A stretch of DNA of 64,000 nucleotides, from NCBI GenBank assembly GCA_963843255.1, contig CAWJJQ010000005.1:124001-188000 (forward strand), in the 5' to 3' direction. Made by a program: the position numbers and the translations under genes. The DNA is from Bog-159 sp963843255. GTDB taxonomy: Bacteria; Acidobacteriota; Terriglobia; Bryobacterales; Bryobacteraceae. The notes beneath the pieces are model-generated. The model did not search any database. It was not told where the DNA came from and saw nothing but the letters and a program-made list of their open reading frames with translations. This document shows, in pieces, positions 1 through 8,150 of the stretch. Position 1 is the stretch's first letter, and each line of letters opens with the position of its first letter.

Positions 1-266
1 GCGCTTTGCGGAGGTGGCGCGCCGTCCCGCAGCACGATGTGTTGCCGCGTCGCGTAGGCCACGGCGTGAATCGCACGCGCGGATTCCATGGCCGCCGCAT
101 CGCGGTGTACGCGCACCTGGCTGAAATCGTGTCCAAATCGCGGTTCGAAGAACGCGAGGGTCTCGGCATCCAGCGGCTGGCCGGGCGATTGCACCACACC
201 CTCGACCAATCGGGATGCCGTGTTCTGCTTGGCACGGGCTTGCTGTTTCACCGCCAGGCTCTTCAT
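1..266 (-). CDS. DUF4157 (eCIS core domain) protein, N-terminal part, cut by window edge
   Basis: The visible 88 codons start at an ATG whose ATGA overlaps the stop of the preceding 96-aa gene, so translation is probably coupled. After a basic leader of about 30 residues, the stretch SPGQPLDAETLAFFEPRFG followed by HDFSQVRVHRDAAA (about residues 31-65) is the hallmark of DUF4157, the domain found in proteins of extracellular contractile injection system (eCIS) loci, often as the N-terminal part of effectors or accessory proteins. The HExxH-type motif many members carry would lie beyond the window edge, so peptidase potential cannot be judged. Its place at the distal end of the sheath-tube-ATPase operon fits an eCIS-associated cargo or accessory factor. 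Domain call is firm; molecular role is inference. Confidence 0.85.
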   Translation of the reverse strand, partial: MKSLAVKQQARAKQNTASRLVEGVVQSPGQPLDAETLAFFEPRFGHDFSQVRVHRDAAAMESARAIHAVAYATRQHIVLRDGAPPPQS

Positions 267-553
267 TTACGCCTGCTCTTGTTCGCGGGCGCCAGGCCGC
301 GCATCAGGGCCTGCGCAATCTGCGAACCTGTGTGCCGGGCGGGCGAACCTGGCGCTATGCGGATCTTCCCCGCATCCAGACGGTCGAGTGCCAGCGCCCT
401 CGCCGGAAACGCGCCGGCGCCGGCTTCGCCGAGAAGACGCGTCAGTTCCGCTTCGACCGCATCTCCGATCTGGCGGCCTTGCGAAGCAGAGAAGCCGGCC
501 AGCCGCAACTCCTCAATGTGAAGCTCCACGTTGGAAGGGCGGTTTATAGCCAT
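263..553 (-). CDS. small hypothetical protein of the eCIS operon (96 aa)
   Basis: A 96-residue protein with no recognised domain. The N-terminal half contains a predicted amphipathic helix (around IEELRLAGFSASQGRQIGDA) and the C-terminus is basic. It is locked into the operon by overlaps on both sides: its ATG lies inside the last codons of the AAA+ ATPase gene (10-bp overlap) and its TGA overlaps the ATG of the DUF4157 gene. Small helical proteins commonly sit between the ATPase and DUF4157 genes in eCIS loci, but I cannot assign a function. Reality of the gene is supported by the tight packing. Confidence 0.75.
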   Translation of the reverse strand: MAINRPSNVELHIEELRLAGFSASQGRQIGDAVEAELTRLLGEAGAGAFPARALALDRLDAGKIRIAPGSPARHTGSQIAQALMRGLAPANKSRRK

Positions 554-2463
554 CCCGCCACCTCCGCGTCCGTCACCGGTTTTTCCAGCTTCTCGAACTC
601 GCTGCGCGCGGCCGACAATAGATGCGACATGCGCACCGGCTCGCCGGCCTCGGCGGCCAGGAACGCGGCTCCCAGCGAGATGTTCCGAATGTGCGCACCC
701 GAGGCGCTTAGCCGCGCCAGCCGGTCGAAGCGCAAGCCCTCCGTGGGAGTGGATGGCGGGAACGCGCGCCGCCAGATTTCCAGCCGCTGCGCCGTTTCCG
801 GAAACGGAAAGTCGACCACAAACCGGATGCGCCGCAGAAAGGCCTGGTCCAGCGCCGACTTGCGATTGGTGGTCAGGATCGCCAGGCCGCGGTAGGCTTC
901 CATGCGCTGCAGCAGATAGCTCACTTCGATGTTGGCGTAACGATCGTGGCTGTCTTTCACTTCGCTGCGCTTGCCAAACAGGGCATCGGCTTCGTCAAAC
1001 AGCAGGATGGCCGCGCCCTCGTCGGCAGCGTCGAATACGCGGGCGAGATTTTTCTCGGTCTCGCCGATGTACTTGTTGACGATCTGGCTTAGATCGATGC
1101 GATAGAGATCCAATCGCAAATCGTTCGCCAGCACCTCCGCCGCCATGGTTTTTCCAGTGCCGCTGGGCCCGGCGAACAATGCGCTGATGCCCAGGCCGCG
1201 CGCGTTGCGTTTGGCAAAGCCCCAATCTTCGTAGACTTGCGCGCGCCGCCGTACGTGAGTCGAGATGTGCGCGAGCATCCCCCGTTGCTTGTCCGGCAGG
1301 ACCAGGTCGTCCCAGGTAGCCCCGGCCTCGATGCGCTGCGCCAGACCTTCGAGACGCGGCCGCGAATGCATTCGGCAGCCATCCCAAAGGCGCGCACGCA
1401 AATCCTGCTCACCGGCGATGGATGCCTCGCCGGCCACGGAACAGATGTCCATCGGGCCCAAGCTGAACTGCGAAACTAAGGTACGCACGTCCCCCTTCAA
1501 GCCGGGCAGCGCCGGATCGAGAGCCCCCCGCCAAATCTCCTCCTGCTCGGCTGAGGTGGGTTTGCGAACTTCGAAGAGCGCTTGAGGGCGGTGCGGGCAC
1601 CGTCGCGGAGCGCGGGCCGAAATCGCCAGGGCGCCCCGAAACCTTTCCATGATCCACCCGGTGGCATCCTCGACCGGACCGCTCTCCGCATCGTCGCATT
1701 CGACCAGCAACCCGGCGCCGCTCAGGACCGCCTCGCGCTCCCACAAGCACCGAAAGATGTCCAGTTCGCTAGCGCTTTGCGGAAGGTGATGCGCCGAAAT
1801 TCCTTGTAGCGCCAGGCCCATTTGCGCGAAGGCCGCCGCTGCCACAGCCCGCTTGCTGGCGCGGTCGTCGCCGCACAATTGCACGATCGCCCGCGACCGC
1901 ATCGCCGCGATCTCCGCGGCAATGGCACGCTGCGACTGAGGCAGCCATTCGGGCGCCGGGACCGCCTGTAACAGGGGACGCAATTCCTCGTCGAGACAGG
2001 GAACGCCGGCCAGATAATGCAGGATACGTTCATCGATGCGGAGCGGCGCCGTGGTCAAGCTGTCGCCGGCGGAGACGCGCACCAATCGCCAACAGCGCAG
2101 CGGCCGCTCCGGCGAGAGCGCACTCCAGTGCGCGTCCGCAAAGGCCGCCAGGGCCAGGCTGAACGTGGGCCGCCCGCGCAACGTGTCGCCCTGCGCTGCC
2201 GCGCATAGTGCGGAGAAGTGTGAATCCCACTCCACCCCCGCACACATAATCAGAATCTTACTTTCAAACGCCGAGAGATCGAACGCCCGGCAAAGGGTTT
2301 CGATGGCGGAGTCGGGCATTCCCGGGGGAGTCTCCGGCGAAACGGGGGCCGCGCCACCGGCTTCCGCCAGCAGCGTTTTCAGCGCTGAGCGCACTTCCGC
2401 GAGCACCGCCATCGAATAGCGCTGGTTGGCTTCGTGCCATGTGGCCGGGAGCGCGCTGGTCAT
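544..2463 (-). CDS. AAA+ ATPase of the contractile injection system (Afp15/Pvc15-like)
   Basis: A 639-aa protein with a long N-terminal region (about 1-400) and a C-terminal AAA+ module. Walker A is GPSGTGKTM near residue 431 and Walker B is ILLFDEADALFG near residue 486, followed by a sensor-like TTNRKSALDQAFLRRIRF stretch with arginine-finger candidates. eCIS clusters almost always encode one such ATPase, thought to act in assembly or release of the particle in the cytoplasm (family knowledge). The start ATG overlaps the stop of the 84-aa gene (ATGA) and its end overlaps the next gene by 10 bp. The N-terminal half resembles the helical/winged-helix domain of the Afp15 group, but that part is not certain. 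Confidence 0.9.
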   Translation of the reverse strand: MTSALPATWHEANQRYSMAVLAEVRSALKTLLAEAGGAAPVSPETPPGMPDSAIETLCRAFDLSAFESKILIMCAGVEWDSHFSALCAAAQGDTLRGRPTFSLALAAFADAHWSALSPERPLRCWRLVRVSAGDSLTTAPLRIDERILHYLAGVPCLDEELRPLLQAVPAPEWLPQSQRAIAAEIAAMRSRAIVQLCGDDRASKRAVAAAAFAQMGLALQGISAHHLPQSASELDIFRCLWEREAVLSGAGLLVECDDAESGPVEDATGWIMERFRGALAISARAPRRCPHRPQALFEVRKPTSAEQEEIWRGALDPALPGLKGDVRTLVSQFSLGPMDICSVAGEASIAGEQDLRARLWDGCRMHSRPRLEGLAQRIEAGATWDDLVLPDKQRGMLAHISTHVRRRAQVYEDWGFAKRNARGLGISALFAGPSGTGKTMAAEVLANDLRLDLYRIDLSQIVNKYIGETEKNLARVFDAADEGAAILLFDEADALFGKRSEVKDSHDRYANIEVSYLLQRMEAYRGLAILTTNRKSALDQAFLRRIRFVVDFPFPETAQRLEIWRRAFPPSTPTEGLRFDRLARLSASGAHIRNISLGAAFLAAEAGEPVRMSHLLSAARSEFEKLEKPVTDAEVAGWL

Positions 2464-2714
2464 GGCATGTTCACTGTCGGTCCGCTGAACTGGTTGCCCG
2501 CGACCGTGAGTAAGCTCTCGGCGCCGTCAATCTGCACTCTCACCAGATAAGTCCCGCTGGGTACGCCCGCGATGTTGATCGTCACCTGATTCGACTCGGC
2601 TGGTGCGATCACAGGCTGGGACACATAAGACACCGGCGGGCTGGATGCCGGGTTGTTTAGCACCAGCACGGCGCGCTGTCCCGTACCGATATTGGGCGTC
2701 AACGTCAAAGTCAC
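2460..2714 (-). CDS. beta-rich 84-aa protein, probably the detached C-terminal domain of the DUF4255 protein
   Basis: Starts with GTG, whose GTGA overlaps the stop of the DUF4255 gene, and ends with ATGA overlap into the ATPase gene. The sequence is a short beta-sandwich-like domain with motifs such as QRAVLVLNN, NQVTINIAGVPSGTYLVRVQ and DGAESLL. In many eCIS DUF4255 proteins, as I recall them, a module of this kind follows directly after the APFVLRP segment in the same chain; here APFVLRP ends the upstream protein. I therefore read this as a split cap protein rather than an independent gene. Whether the split is natural, a frameshift mutation, or bypassed by recoding cannot be settled from the sequence. 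Confidence 0.7.
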   Translation of the reverse strand: MTLTLTPNIGTGQRAVLVLNNPASSPPVSYVSQPVIAPAESNQVTINIAGVPSGTYLVRVQIDGAESLLTVAGNQFSGPTVNMP

Positions 2715-3670
2715 GTCGGCGCTCCCGGCGGGGCGGCCGCCGGCTGAGCCGTGGGAAACGTAATGGTAGGGCGCAGGACGAAGGGCGCGGCCGCGGACTC
2801 CACCCCGCGGTGCAGCGCCGGAGGCGTTCCCACGAACATTTTCTGGATCACCTGCAAGCTCTTCATTCCGGCATGCACACCGGCCGGCAGCGGCAATAAG
2901 ATCTCGGTGTCGGTCACCGATGTGGGCGTGAACTCCTGCCCCTCCAGTAGCACCTGGGTATTAGCGCCTCGCAACTGCTGGCCCTGAATCGAAAGCGTGC
3001 TGCCCGCAACAATCGGCTGCGCAGCACCGGCCTGCGAGACCACCCGATCGATAGCCGGCGCGCGGAACGGAAACGTGTACAGGTTGCGCGTTTCCACCGG
3101 CGGCGCCTCCTGCGGAGTATCATCGCTTTCGATTAGCACCAGCGAGGCCTGGTATGCCGTGGATAGGAAATATTCCACCTGGAAGAAGACCGACCACAAC
3201 TTCGAGAATTCTTCGAGCGTCAAAGAGGTGGGCGTGAACTTAACCCGTTCGATCTGGCTCGCCAGGCCCGTAGGCTGCATGCCGAGATGGTTCTCGGCCT
3301 TCGTAATGTCGTCCGCCGAGAGGAGCGGCTGACTCTGCAGCGCGCCGGCTACCGCGCCGAGCAGGCGCTGCGGCTCCAGTTTCCCCTCATCGCCGTGAAA
3401 CGTGAACAGATAGTGCAGGTCGAGAGCCACCTGCGGACGATGCACCAACGTGCCACCCGCGCGCCGCGTAGGTAGATCCGCATTGCGGTACGCGGCGTTG
3501 GGGCTCACCTGGTAGAGGTAAATATTGACCTTCGCTTCTTTGTGCGCGGCGGCATCTTTATCGGGCCGCTGGAAGCCCACTTGAGCATTGGTAACAGCGG
3601 CACCTACCGCGGGCTGCAACAAGTGCCGCAAGGCTCCGGTGACCGCCGCGATCGAGTTGTAATTGCTCAT
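2711..3670 (-). CDS. DUF4255 tail-terminator/cap protein (Pvc16-like)
   Basis: 319 aa from the start MSNYNSIAAVTGALRHLLQ, chosen because its ATG overlaps the stop of the upstream 204-aa gene; the open frame extends further upstream but that extension is arginine-rich shadow sequence. Residues 1-190 match the DUF4255 pattern: early VTGALRHLL, central VNIYLYQVSPNAAYRN, LHYLFTFHGD and an SKLWSVFFQVEYFLS segment. A beta-rich IPT/Ig-like part follows (about 205-300). In eCIS and related particles this family caps the sheath-tube at its distal end (family knowledge). The chain stops early after APFVLRPTITFP, and the expected terminal beta domain appears as the next overlapping gene. Confidence 0.88.
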   Translation of the reverse strand: MSNYNSIAAVTGALRHLLQPAVGAAVTNAQVGFQRPDKDAAAHKEAKVNIYLYQVSPNAAYRNADLPTRRAGGTLVHRPQVALDLHYLFTFHGDEGKLEPQRLLGAVAGALQSQPLLSADDITKAENHLGMQPTGLASQIERVKFTPTSLTLEEFSKLWSVFFQVEYFLSTAYQASLVLIESDDTPQEAPPVETRNLYTFPFRAPAIDRVVSQAGAAQPIVAGSTLSIQGQQLRGANTQVLLEGQEFTPTSVTDTEILLPLPAGVHAGMKSLQVIQKMFVGTPPALHRGVESAAAPFVLRPTITFPTAQPAAAPPGAPT

Positions 3671-4281
3671 CGCAGGCCTCCATCCCGCTGCCTTTGATAC
3701 TGCTCGAGTGAAAGCGCGGGCGAAGACGAACCGCGGGCCGGACGCGCGGGCGCGCCGGACGGAAACTCCGCGCGCACTTCCACGCGGCCGATCGTCACCC
3801 GAATTGACGGCGCGCTTTGTTCCGCGGCATGGAGAGCGCGAGCGGGGGACGCGTCTCTCTGGCTGCCGGATGCGGGGCCGGCTTCCGGCATGGCAAAGTG
3901 CGATTCGCCTTTCAAGACAACCGCGGATGAAGCGGCAGCCGCAACTGGAACGAGCAATGGCTGCACCAGCGGCGGTGCCATGGGACTGTCGGGTGCGTGC
4001 GCGGCAAGCGCGGGTTCGTCGAAATCGTGACGCACCGCCTCGCGCGCCACAGCGCCGGGCACGGGCGTCACCAGGGGCGCCGGCGTTTCCCGCGATGGGC
4101 GATCCGCATCGGCGACCACATGCTGAGAGTTCGTCCGCGCGCCCCATGGAGGTTCGGAAGATAGGGCCACCGTCGGCTCGAGCGTTCCGCCACTGGCAAA
4201 CACCGAAGGAACGACAGGTTGTGCCACGGGCGTTCCCGCACCCAACGTCCGCGCCGCCAGCCTCTGGAAGAATCCGGCCAT
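3667..4281 (-). CDS. low-complexity eCIS-linked protein with C-terminal VTIGRVEVRA motif
   Basis: 204 aa, alanine/proline-rich and probably largely disordered over residues 15-150. The conserved element is near the C-terminus: IRVTIGRVEVRAEFPSGAP followed by LSLEQYQRQR. A short (V/I)TIGRVEVRA strand motif of this sort recurs in small proteins next to DUF4255 genes in eCIS loci as far as I recall; a precise family name escapes me. The ATG overlaps the stop of the zinc-ribbon gene by one base (TGATG) and the stop overlaps the DUF4255 start, so it is part of the same translationally coupled operon. A structural linker or assembly role is plausible but unproven. Confidence 0.7.
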   Translation of the reverse strand: MAGFFQRLAARTLGAGTPVAQPVVPSVFASGGTLEPTVALSSEPPWGARTNSQHVVADADRPSRETPAPLVTPVPGAVAREAVRHDFDEPALAAHAPDSPMAPPLVQPLLVPVAAAASSAVVLKGESHFAMPEAGPASGSQRDASPARALHAAEQSAPSIRVTIGRVEVRAEFPSGAPARPARGSSSPALSLEQYQRQRDGGLR

Positions 4282-5018
4282 CAGCTCACCATCTCCAGGT
4301 AGAACTCGCGGCGTGCCGGGCTCATTGCCAGGATGTCGGCTTCACGCCAGCCGTAGGCCCGCGCCAGCACGTGCACTTCGCGCAACAGGCGCTTGGCGAT
4401 TGCTCCGATCTTGGCCCAAAGAAACGACTCGATGTCCAGAACTACCTGCCAGGCATGCCCACACGCGGTGCACTTCAGGTCTATGAGCATTTCAGCCAAG
4501 GGATCCGCCGCCGCCAGGCGCGCCCCTGCGTCTTCGATGATTTCGGCGGGCAGGACTTCCACAGACACGGCCGACGGCCCCAAACGGGCATCCACAATAC
4601 ATCGCTCCGCGAGCAAACGGCCGGCAGCATGGGCATCGCCGCAAGCCGCTACGGCTGCCAGATCCAGGCTGTTCGGAAACCGCAGCCGCAGTGAGATTTC
4701 GCCCGCGGTCATGGACAGTTCCTCCTCGGGAGCCTGTCCGCCATTCGCCAGCAGATCGCTGGTTTCGAGCGTGTACTCCAGCCGCTCCATGCACAAAGGG
4801 CATTCGGCAAACGCATCCAACCGTCCCCCGATGACACCCTCGTAAACCGCCAGGAGAGCCGCATCGCGCCGGCCCACACTGGCCCGCGTCAACGCCTCCC
4901 AAAGCTCGTCCGATGAGGCGCTGAGCACCGTCAGGGCGCGATCTATGGGATGCTGGCCCAGACCGCGCTCCCAGACGCCTACCAGATCCGGCGCCGCGAG
5001 CGCGCGCACGCGGATCAT
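4281..5018 (-). CDS. zinc-ribbon phage-baseplate/assembly-type protein
   Basis: 245 aa from MIRVRALAAPDLVGVWERG; the ATG overlaps the tube gene stop (ATGA). Two cysteine pairs, CPLCMERLEYTLET near residue 75 and CTACGHAWQVVLDI near residue 183, could bind one metal in a split zinc ribbon. The C-terminal WAKIGAIAKRLLREVHVLA and GWREADILAMSPARREFYLEM resemble the short T4-gp51-like baseplate-hub assembly segments that follow tube genes in phages and eCIS. The N-terminal DLVGVWERGLGQHPIDRAL also resembles phage baseplate proteins. Position directly after the tube gene supports a baseplate or chaperone role; the exact orthologue is uncertain. The longer open frame upstream of this ATG overlaps the tube gene and is not coding. 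Confidence 0.75.
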   Translation of the reverse strand: MIRVRALAAPDLVGVWERGLGQHPIDRALTVLSASSDELWEALTRASVGRRDAALLAVYEGVIGGRLDAFAECPLCMERLEYTLETSDLLANGGQAPEEELSMTAGEISLRLRFPNSLDLAAVAACGDAHAAGRLLAERCIVDARLGPSAVSVEVLPAEIIEDAGARLAAADPLAEMLIDLKCTACGHAWQVVLDIESFLWAKIGAIAKRLLREVHVLARAYGWREADILAMSPARREFYLEMVS

Positions 5019-5542
5019 GCAGACGGCACCGTGAAGCTGGGCTCCACCGGCTCGGTCACTTCCACGTCGCGCTCCCAGCCTTCGTTTTCCAGCTTGATGT
5101 GCTGGATGGCCACCGCGTTGGCGTTGGCGTCCAGATCCGGCTGCGCCTGATACTCGGAGACCCAGCACCGGTAGACCTTGTATGCGATGGCCAACTGGCC
5201 GGCTTCATTGTAGAACTCGATGATCACGTCTTTGCGGAAGTCTTTGAGCGATACTTCCGACCCGAGTCCCGCGCCGAAGTTCCAAACTTTGTTGGCCCAC
5301 TGCTCGAACGCGACATCGTGCGTGACGCCGCGCTCCATGGTGATGGCGTCATACTCGGTGCGCCCCGGCGATTTGCGGCTGCTGCTCGGATCGCCCCCCT
5401 CGCGATGCTTCACCACCTCGGTAGTACGCTTCAACATGGTGACCTTGCTCATTCCGGCGACGTATTTGCCGTCCCACTTGACGCGGAACTTGAAATTCTT
5501 ATATGGATCGAAGCGCTGTGGATTGACGCTGAACTGTGCCAT
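5015..5542 (-). CDS. contractile injection system tube protein (gp19/Pvc1 family)
   Basis: 175 aa, close to the usual size of T4 gp19-like tube proteins. Diagnostic elements are an N-terminal DPYKNFKFRVKWDGKYVAGMSKV, then a KSPGRTEYDAITMERGVTHD strand pair, and VSEYQAQPDLDANANAVAIQ near residue 130, all typical of the family (each given here as short excerpts). A strong ribosome binding site (AAGGAG) lies 6 bases before the ATG. The gene follows the sheath gene with a 10-bp gap, the standard order. Product is the inner rigid tube that stacks as hexamers and is driven into the target when the sheath contracts. Confidence 0.95.
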   Translation of the reverse strand: MAQFSVNPQRFDPYKNFKFRVKWDGKYVAGMSKVTMLKRTTEVVKHREGGDPSSSRKSPGRTEYDAITMERGVTHDVAFEQWANKVWNFGAGLGSEVSLKDFRKDVIIEFYNEAGQLAIAYKVYRCWVSEYQAQPDLDANANAVAIQHIKLENEGWERDVEVTEPVEPSFTVPSA

Positions 5543-5552
5543 GTGGTTCTCC

Positions 5553-7790
5553 TTAAGCTGACGTCTGACCGGCCATCTGCTGCAGCTGAATGACTACAAA
5601 CTCGGCTGGTTTCAAAGGCGCGAAGCCCACCACGATGTTGACCACTCCATTGTTCTGATCGGTGGGCGTAGTAGTCTCGCTGTCGCACTTCACGAAATAG
5701 GCATCCGACGGTTTGGTTCCCTGGAAGGCTCCCTGGCGAAACAGGGTTTGCATGAAGGCGCCCACGTTTAACCGGATCGCCGACCACAATGGTTCGTCGT
5801 TCGGCTCGAACACCACCCACTTCGTGCCGCGGTACAGACTCTCTTCCAGGTAGAGGGCCAGGCGGCGGACCGGGATATATTTGTACTCGTCGGCGCGTGC
5901 GTCGCTGCCGAACAGCGTGCGCGATCCCCAGACTACGCTGCCGTAGACGGCGAAGGTTCGCAGGCAGTTGATCCCCAGCGGATTCAGTACGCCGTTCTCC
6001 GGATCGGTGAGTGTGTAACTCAACCCCTGCACGCCCTGCAAGACGGCGTCGATGCCGGCGGGCGCCTTCCAGACGCCGCGCTGCGCATCCGTTTGCGCGA
6101 AAATACCGGCTATCGCGCCGGAGGCCGGCATGGGGCGGGTACGGAAGTTCTGCAACTGGTCCGCCACCAGGATCCGGGGGAAGAACACGGCGGCGTTGCT
6201 GCTGGATTGCAAACTCGTGCCCACCCAGTCGCCGATGCTGGTGAAATCTTTGGCGGGGTTCGGATCCACAATCAGAAAAGCACGGCGCTCCTCGCAGAAG
6301 GACATGGCCGCGCCCAGCGTGGCCAGCGCGTCGCTGTCGCCCAGCATGGTCGTACGCGGAATCGCCAGCAGGTTAAACAGGTCGACATTTAGCAGCGCGT
6401 AAATCCCGGTCTTGGCGTTGTAGTCGCCGATGATGTCCGCGGCGCCCGGGGGCGTTCCGTCACTGCCGGGATTCGCGCCGGTTTGGGCGTGATAAGCGGC
6501 GCCCGTCCCCAGGCTGTATTCCTGGACGTTCTCCGCGATATCCAGACTGGCCACTCCCAAGTCAATCGAGGCGTTCGGCGTGTTCGCACTGGGCACTACG
6601 TTCAGGAACGTGCCGAACAACTGGACGGTGGCCTGCGCGGTTGCCGGACTGTTGGCAATGCCGCGAATGGCCGCTTGGATGGAATCCCGCATGCCCGTCA
6701 GCGAAGTGGTTACGGCCGGTGTCACACTGGCCTGTACCAGTTGCGTGTTAGACGACTGGTCGGTGACCGTAACGGTCAAAGGCGGCGGGCTGGGGACGGT
6801 AGCGGCGAGATCCGCCGAGAGAGTCCCGTTAGGTGCGGGGCGATTGACACTGGCCGCCTCTTTCTCACGTCCTCCGTTCACCAGTCCCAAACCCAACTTC
6901 ACCGCCGCATCGTTTGCGGCCGCCCGCTGGATCTGCACGGACGAGTTAGGGCCGTTAGTCTTCGAAGTCAGGAGCAGAAAAGTACCGCTGGCGCTTACCT
7001 GTCCGGTGGCATCCGCCTGCGCTGCCACCAGGTTCCCGCCTAAACCGGCCGCGGTAATGGCATTGCCCACGGCCGTGACCAGGCTGCCCATGTCGGACGG
7101 TACACTGGTCAGCACCAGTGTAAATGGCAGGATCGTATCTACCAGACCGCCGATGATGGTGTCCTGCGCGGTCAATGTCGGAAAGGGGCTGAGGTCTTTG
7201 CTGAGCGCCCAGCCGGCGGTCGAGATGCTTACGCCTAGATCGGCAATCTGGATGAGCTGTGAGTCGTTCACCGCGCTGGGAGCATACGCGGACGAGAGAG
7301 TGTTCATGCTCAGGTTCCGGTAGCTCTCCGTCGCGGAAACCACCGGTTTGCCATTCTGCAATGTGTAACTGGTTACGGTCAGATTAAACAGGCTGTCGGG
7401 ATTGGCGGTCTGATAATCGACCTCCAGCAGTACCGAGTTCCCCCAGGCGCCGGCGCTGGCGGCCGCCACGCTCAGCACGGATGCTCCGCCAACATTGCCT
7501 AGCGTTAACTGGGCAGGCACGGCGCCCGATGCCACCCGCACTACAAAAGCGTCGCTTCCGCCGTTCTGAAAGAATTGCTGCACGGCGTAGCCGAGTTCGC
7601 TTCCCAATTGGAGGCCGCCGAAGGTGCGCTGATAGTCGCCGAAGTTGAAGACCTCAACCGGTTGGTTCACGGGACCGCTGGTCGTGTATCCGACAAAAGC
7701 GGTGATGGAAGTGGCAACTCCGGTGATGGAGCGGACTCCGCTGGGGATCTCCTCAACGTAGACACCGGGATAGCTAAGCGTGACAGGCAT
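5553..7790 (-). CDS. contractile sheath protein (phage sheath / Pvc2-like)
   Basis: 745 aa. The N-terminus LSYPGVYVEEIPSGVRSITG and the following TSITAFVGYT are the standard sheath opening; the C-terminal third contains SAAFFPR-like NAAVFFPRILVADQLQNF, APAGIDAVLQGV, INCLRTF and SRTLFG followed by KYIPVRRLALYLEESLYRG, and ends with a segment contacting neighbours (VVNIVVGFAPLKPAEFVV). The middle (about 100-430) is a large variable insertion rich in beta-sheet, which is surface-exposed in known sheaths. An excellent RBS (GAGGAG) precedes the ATG. Only one sheath gene is visible here, compared with up to three in the Afp/PVC systems; others could lie outside the window. Confidence 0.95.
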   Translation of the reverse strand: MPVTLSYPGVYVEEIPSGVRSITGVATSITAFVGYTTSGPVNQPVEVFNFGDYQRTFGGLQLGSELGYAVQQFFQNGGSDAFVVRVASGAVPAQLTLGNVGGASVLSVAAASAGAWGNSVLLEVDYQTANPDSLFNLTVTSYTLQNGKPVVSATESYRNLSMNTLSSAYAPSAVNDSQLIQIADLGVSISTAGWALSKDLSPFPTLTAQDTIIGGLVDTILPFTLVLTSVPSDMGSLVTAVGNAITAAGLGGNLVAAQADATGQVSASGTFLLLTSKTNGPNSSVQIQRAAANDAAVKLGLGLVNGGREKEAASVNRPAPNGTLSADLAATVPSPPPLTVTVTDQSSNTQLVQASVTPAVTTSLTGMRDSIQAAIRGIANSPATAQATVQLFGTFLNVVPSANTPNASIDLGVASLDIAENVQEYSLGTGAAYHAQTGANPGSDGTPPGAADIIGDYNAKTGIYALLNVDLFNLLAIPRTTMLGDSDALATLGAAMSFCEERRAFLIVDPNPAKDFTSIGDWVGTSLQSSSNAAVFFPRILVADQLQNFRTRPMPASGAIAGIFAQTDAQRGVWKAPAGIDAVLQGVQGLSYTLTDPENGVLNPLGINCLRTFAVYGSVVWGSRTLFGSDARADEYKYIPVRRLALYLEESLYRGTKWVVFEPNDEPLWSAIRLNVGAFMQTLFRQGAFQGTKPSDAYFVKCDSETTTPTDQNNGVVNIVVGFAPLKPAEFVVIQLQQMAGQTSA

Positions 7791-7839
7791 CGTTTATCTC
7801 CTCTTCTGATGAACCGCGCAAAACAGGGCCACGGATAGT

Positions 7840-8079
7840 TTATGGCTCCTCACAGGGAATCGTTCCGTGCTGTTGTTCGTACCGGTGGACAGAGTCTTGC
7901 AGTAACTTTGCAAAATGCTTGGCGCAAAAAGGGCTGAGTATGATCCGGCTGTGGACCAGAGCCGGCCGGTCTGGTCCATCACAGGCTTGACCGAAATCGA
8001 ACAGGAACTCGAAAGCGTTCTGCCCGATCTCGATATGATTGCTGTAGCGCGCTTCAATCCGCCGTTCATCATCAGTCAA
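7840..8079 (-). CDS. DUF3467-family protein at the head of the eCIS operon
   Basis: About 79 aa if translation starts at a TTG preceded at 6-bp spacing by GGGGAGG; another in-frame TTG lies further upstream (8139) but would put the sigma-54-like promoter inside the gene. The pattern RIEARYSNHIEIGQNAFEF, LFDFGQ, SRIILSPFCAKHFAKLLQD and HRYEQQHGTIP matches DUF3467 (YxNxxxVxxxxxEFxxxF, then RxxLSPxHAKxLxxxLxxxxxxYExxxGxI). Members occur next to eCIS structural genes, but their function is unknown to me. The gene ends 49 bp before the sheath start, so it is likely the first gene of the same transcript. The coding call is firm on pattern; the start is not. Confidence 0.75.
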   Translation of the reverse strand: MTDDERRIEARYSNHIEIGQNAFEFLFDFGQACDGPDRPALVHSRIILSPFCAKHFAKLLQDSVHRYEQQHGTIPCEEP

Positions 8080-8120
8080 TACCCGCCTCCCCTTGCCTTT
8101 TGACGAGACCGCTGGATGCC

Positions 8121-8141
8121 ATAGCTTTCCAAGGGCCAAAT
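8121..8141 (-). promoter_or_regulatory. candidate sigma-54 promoter for DUF3467-sheath operon
   Basis: Read on the minus strand, TTGGCCCTTGGAAAGCTA has GG and GC separated by exactly 10 bases, the invariant spacing of -24/-12 promoters. The -24 box (TGGCCC) is close to TGGCAC; the -12 box (AAGC) is weaker than TTGC. A start site about 12 bases downstream would give a leader of roughly 33 nt to the TTG start. The sigma-54 activator gene just upstream supports the assignment. Spacing is observed; function is inferred. Confidence 0.45.
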
Positions 8142-8150
8142 AGCACGTTT

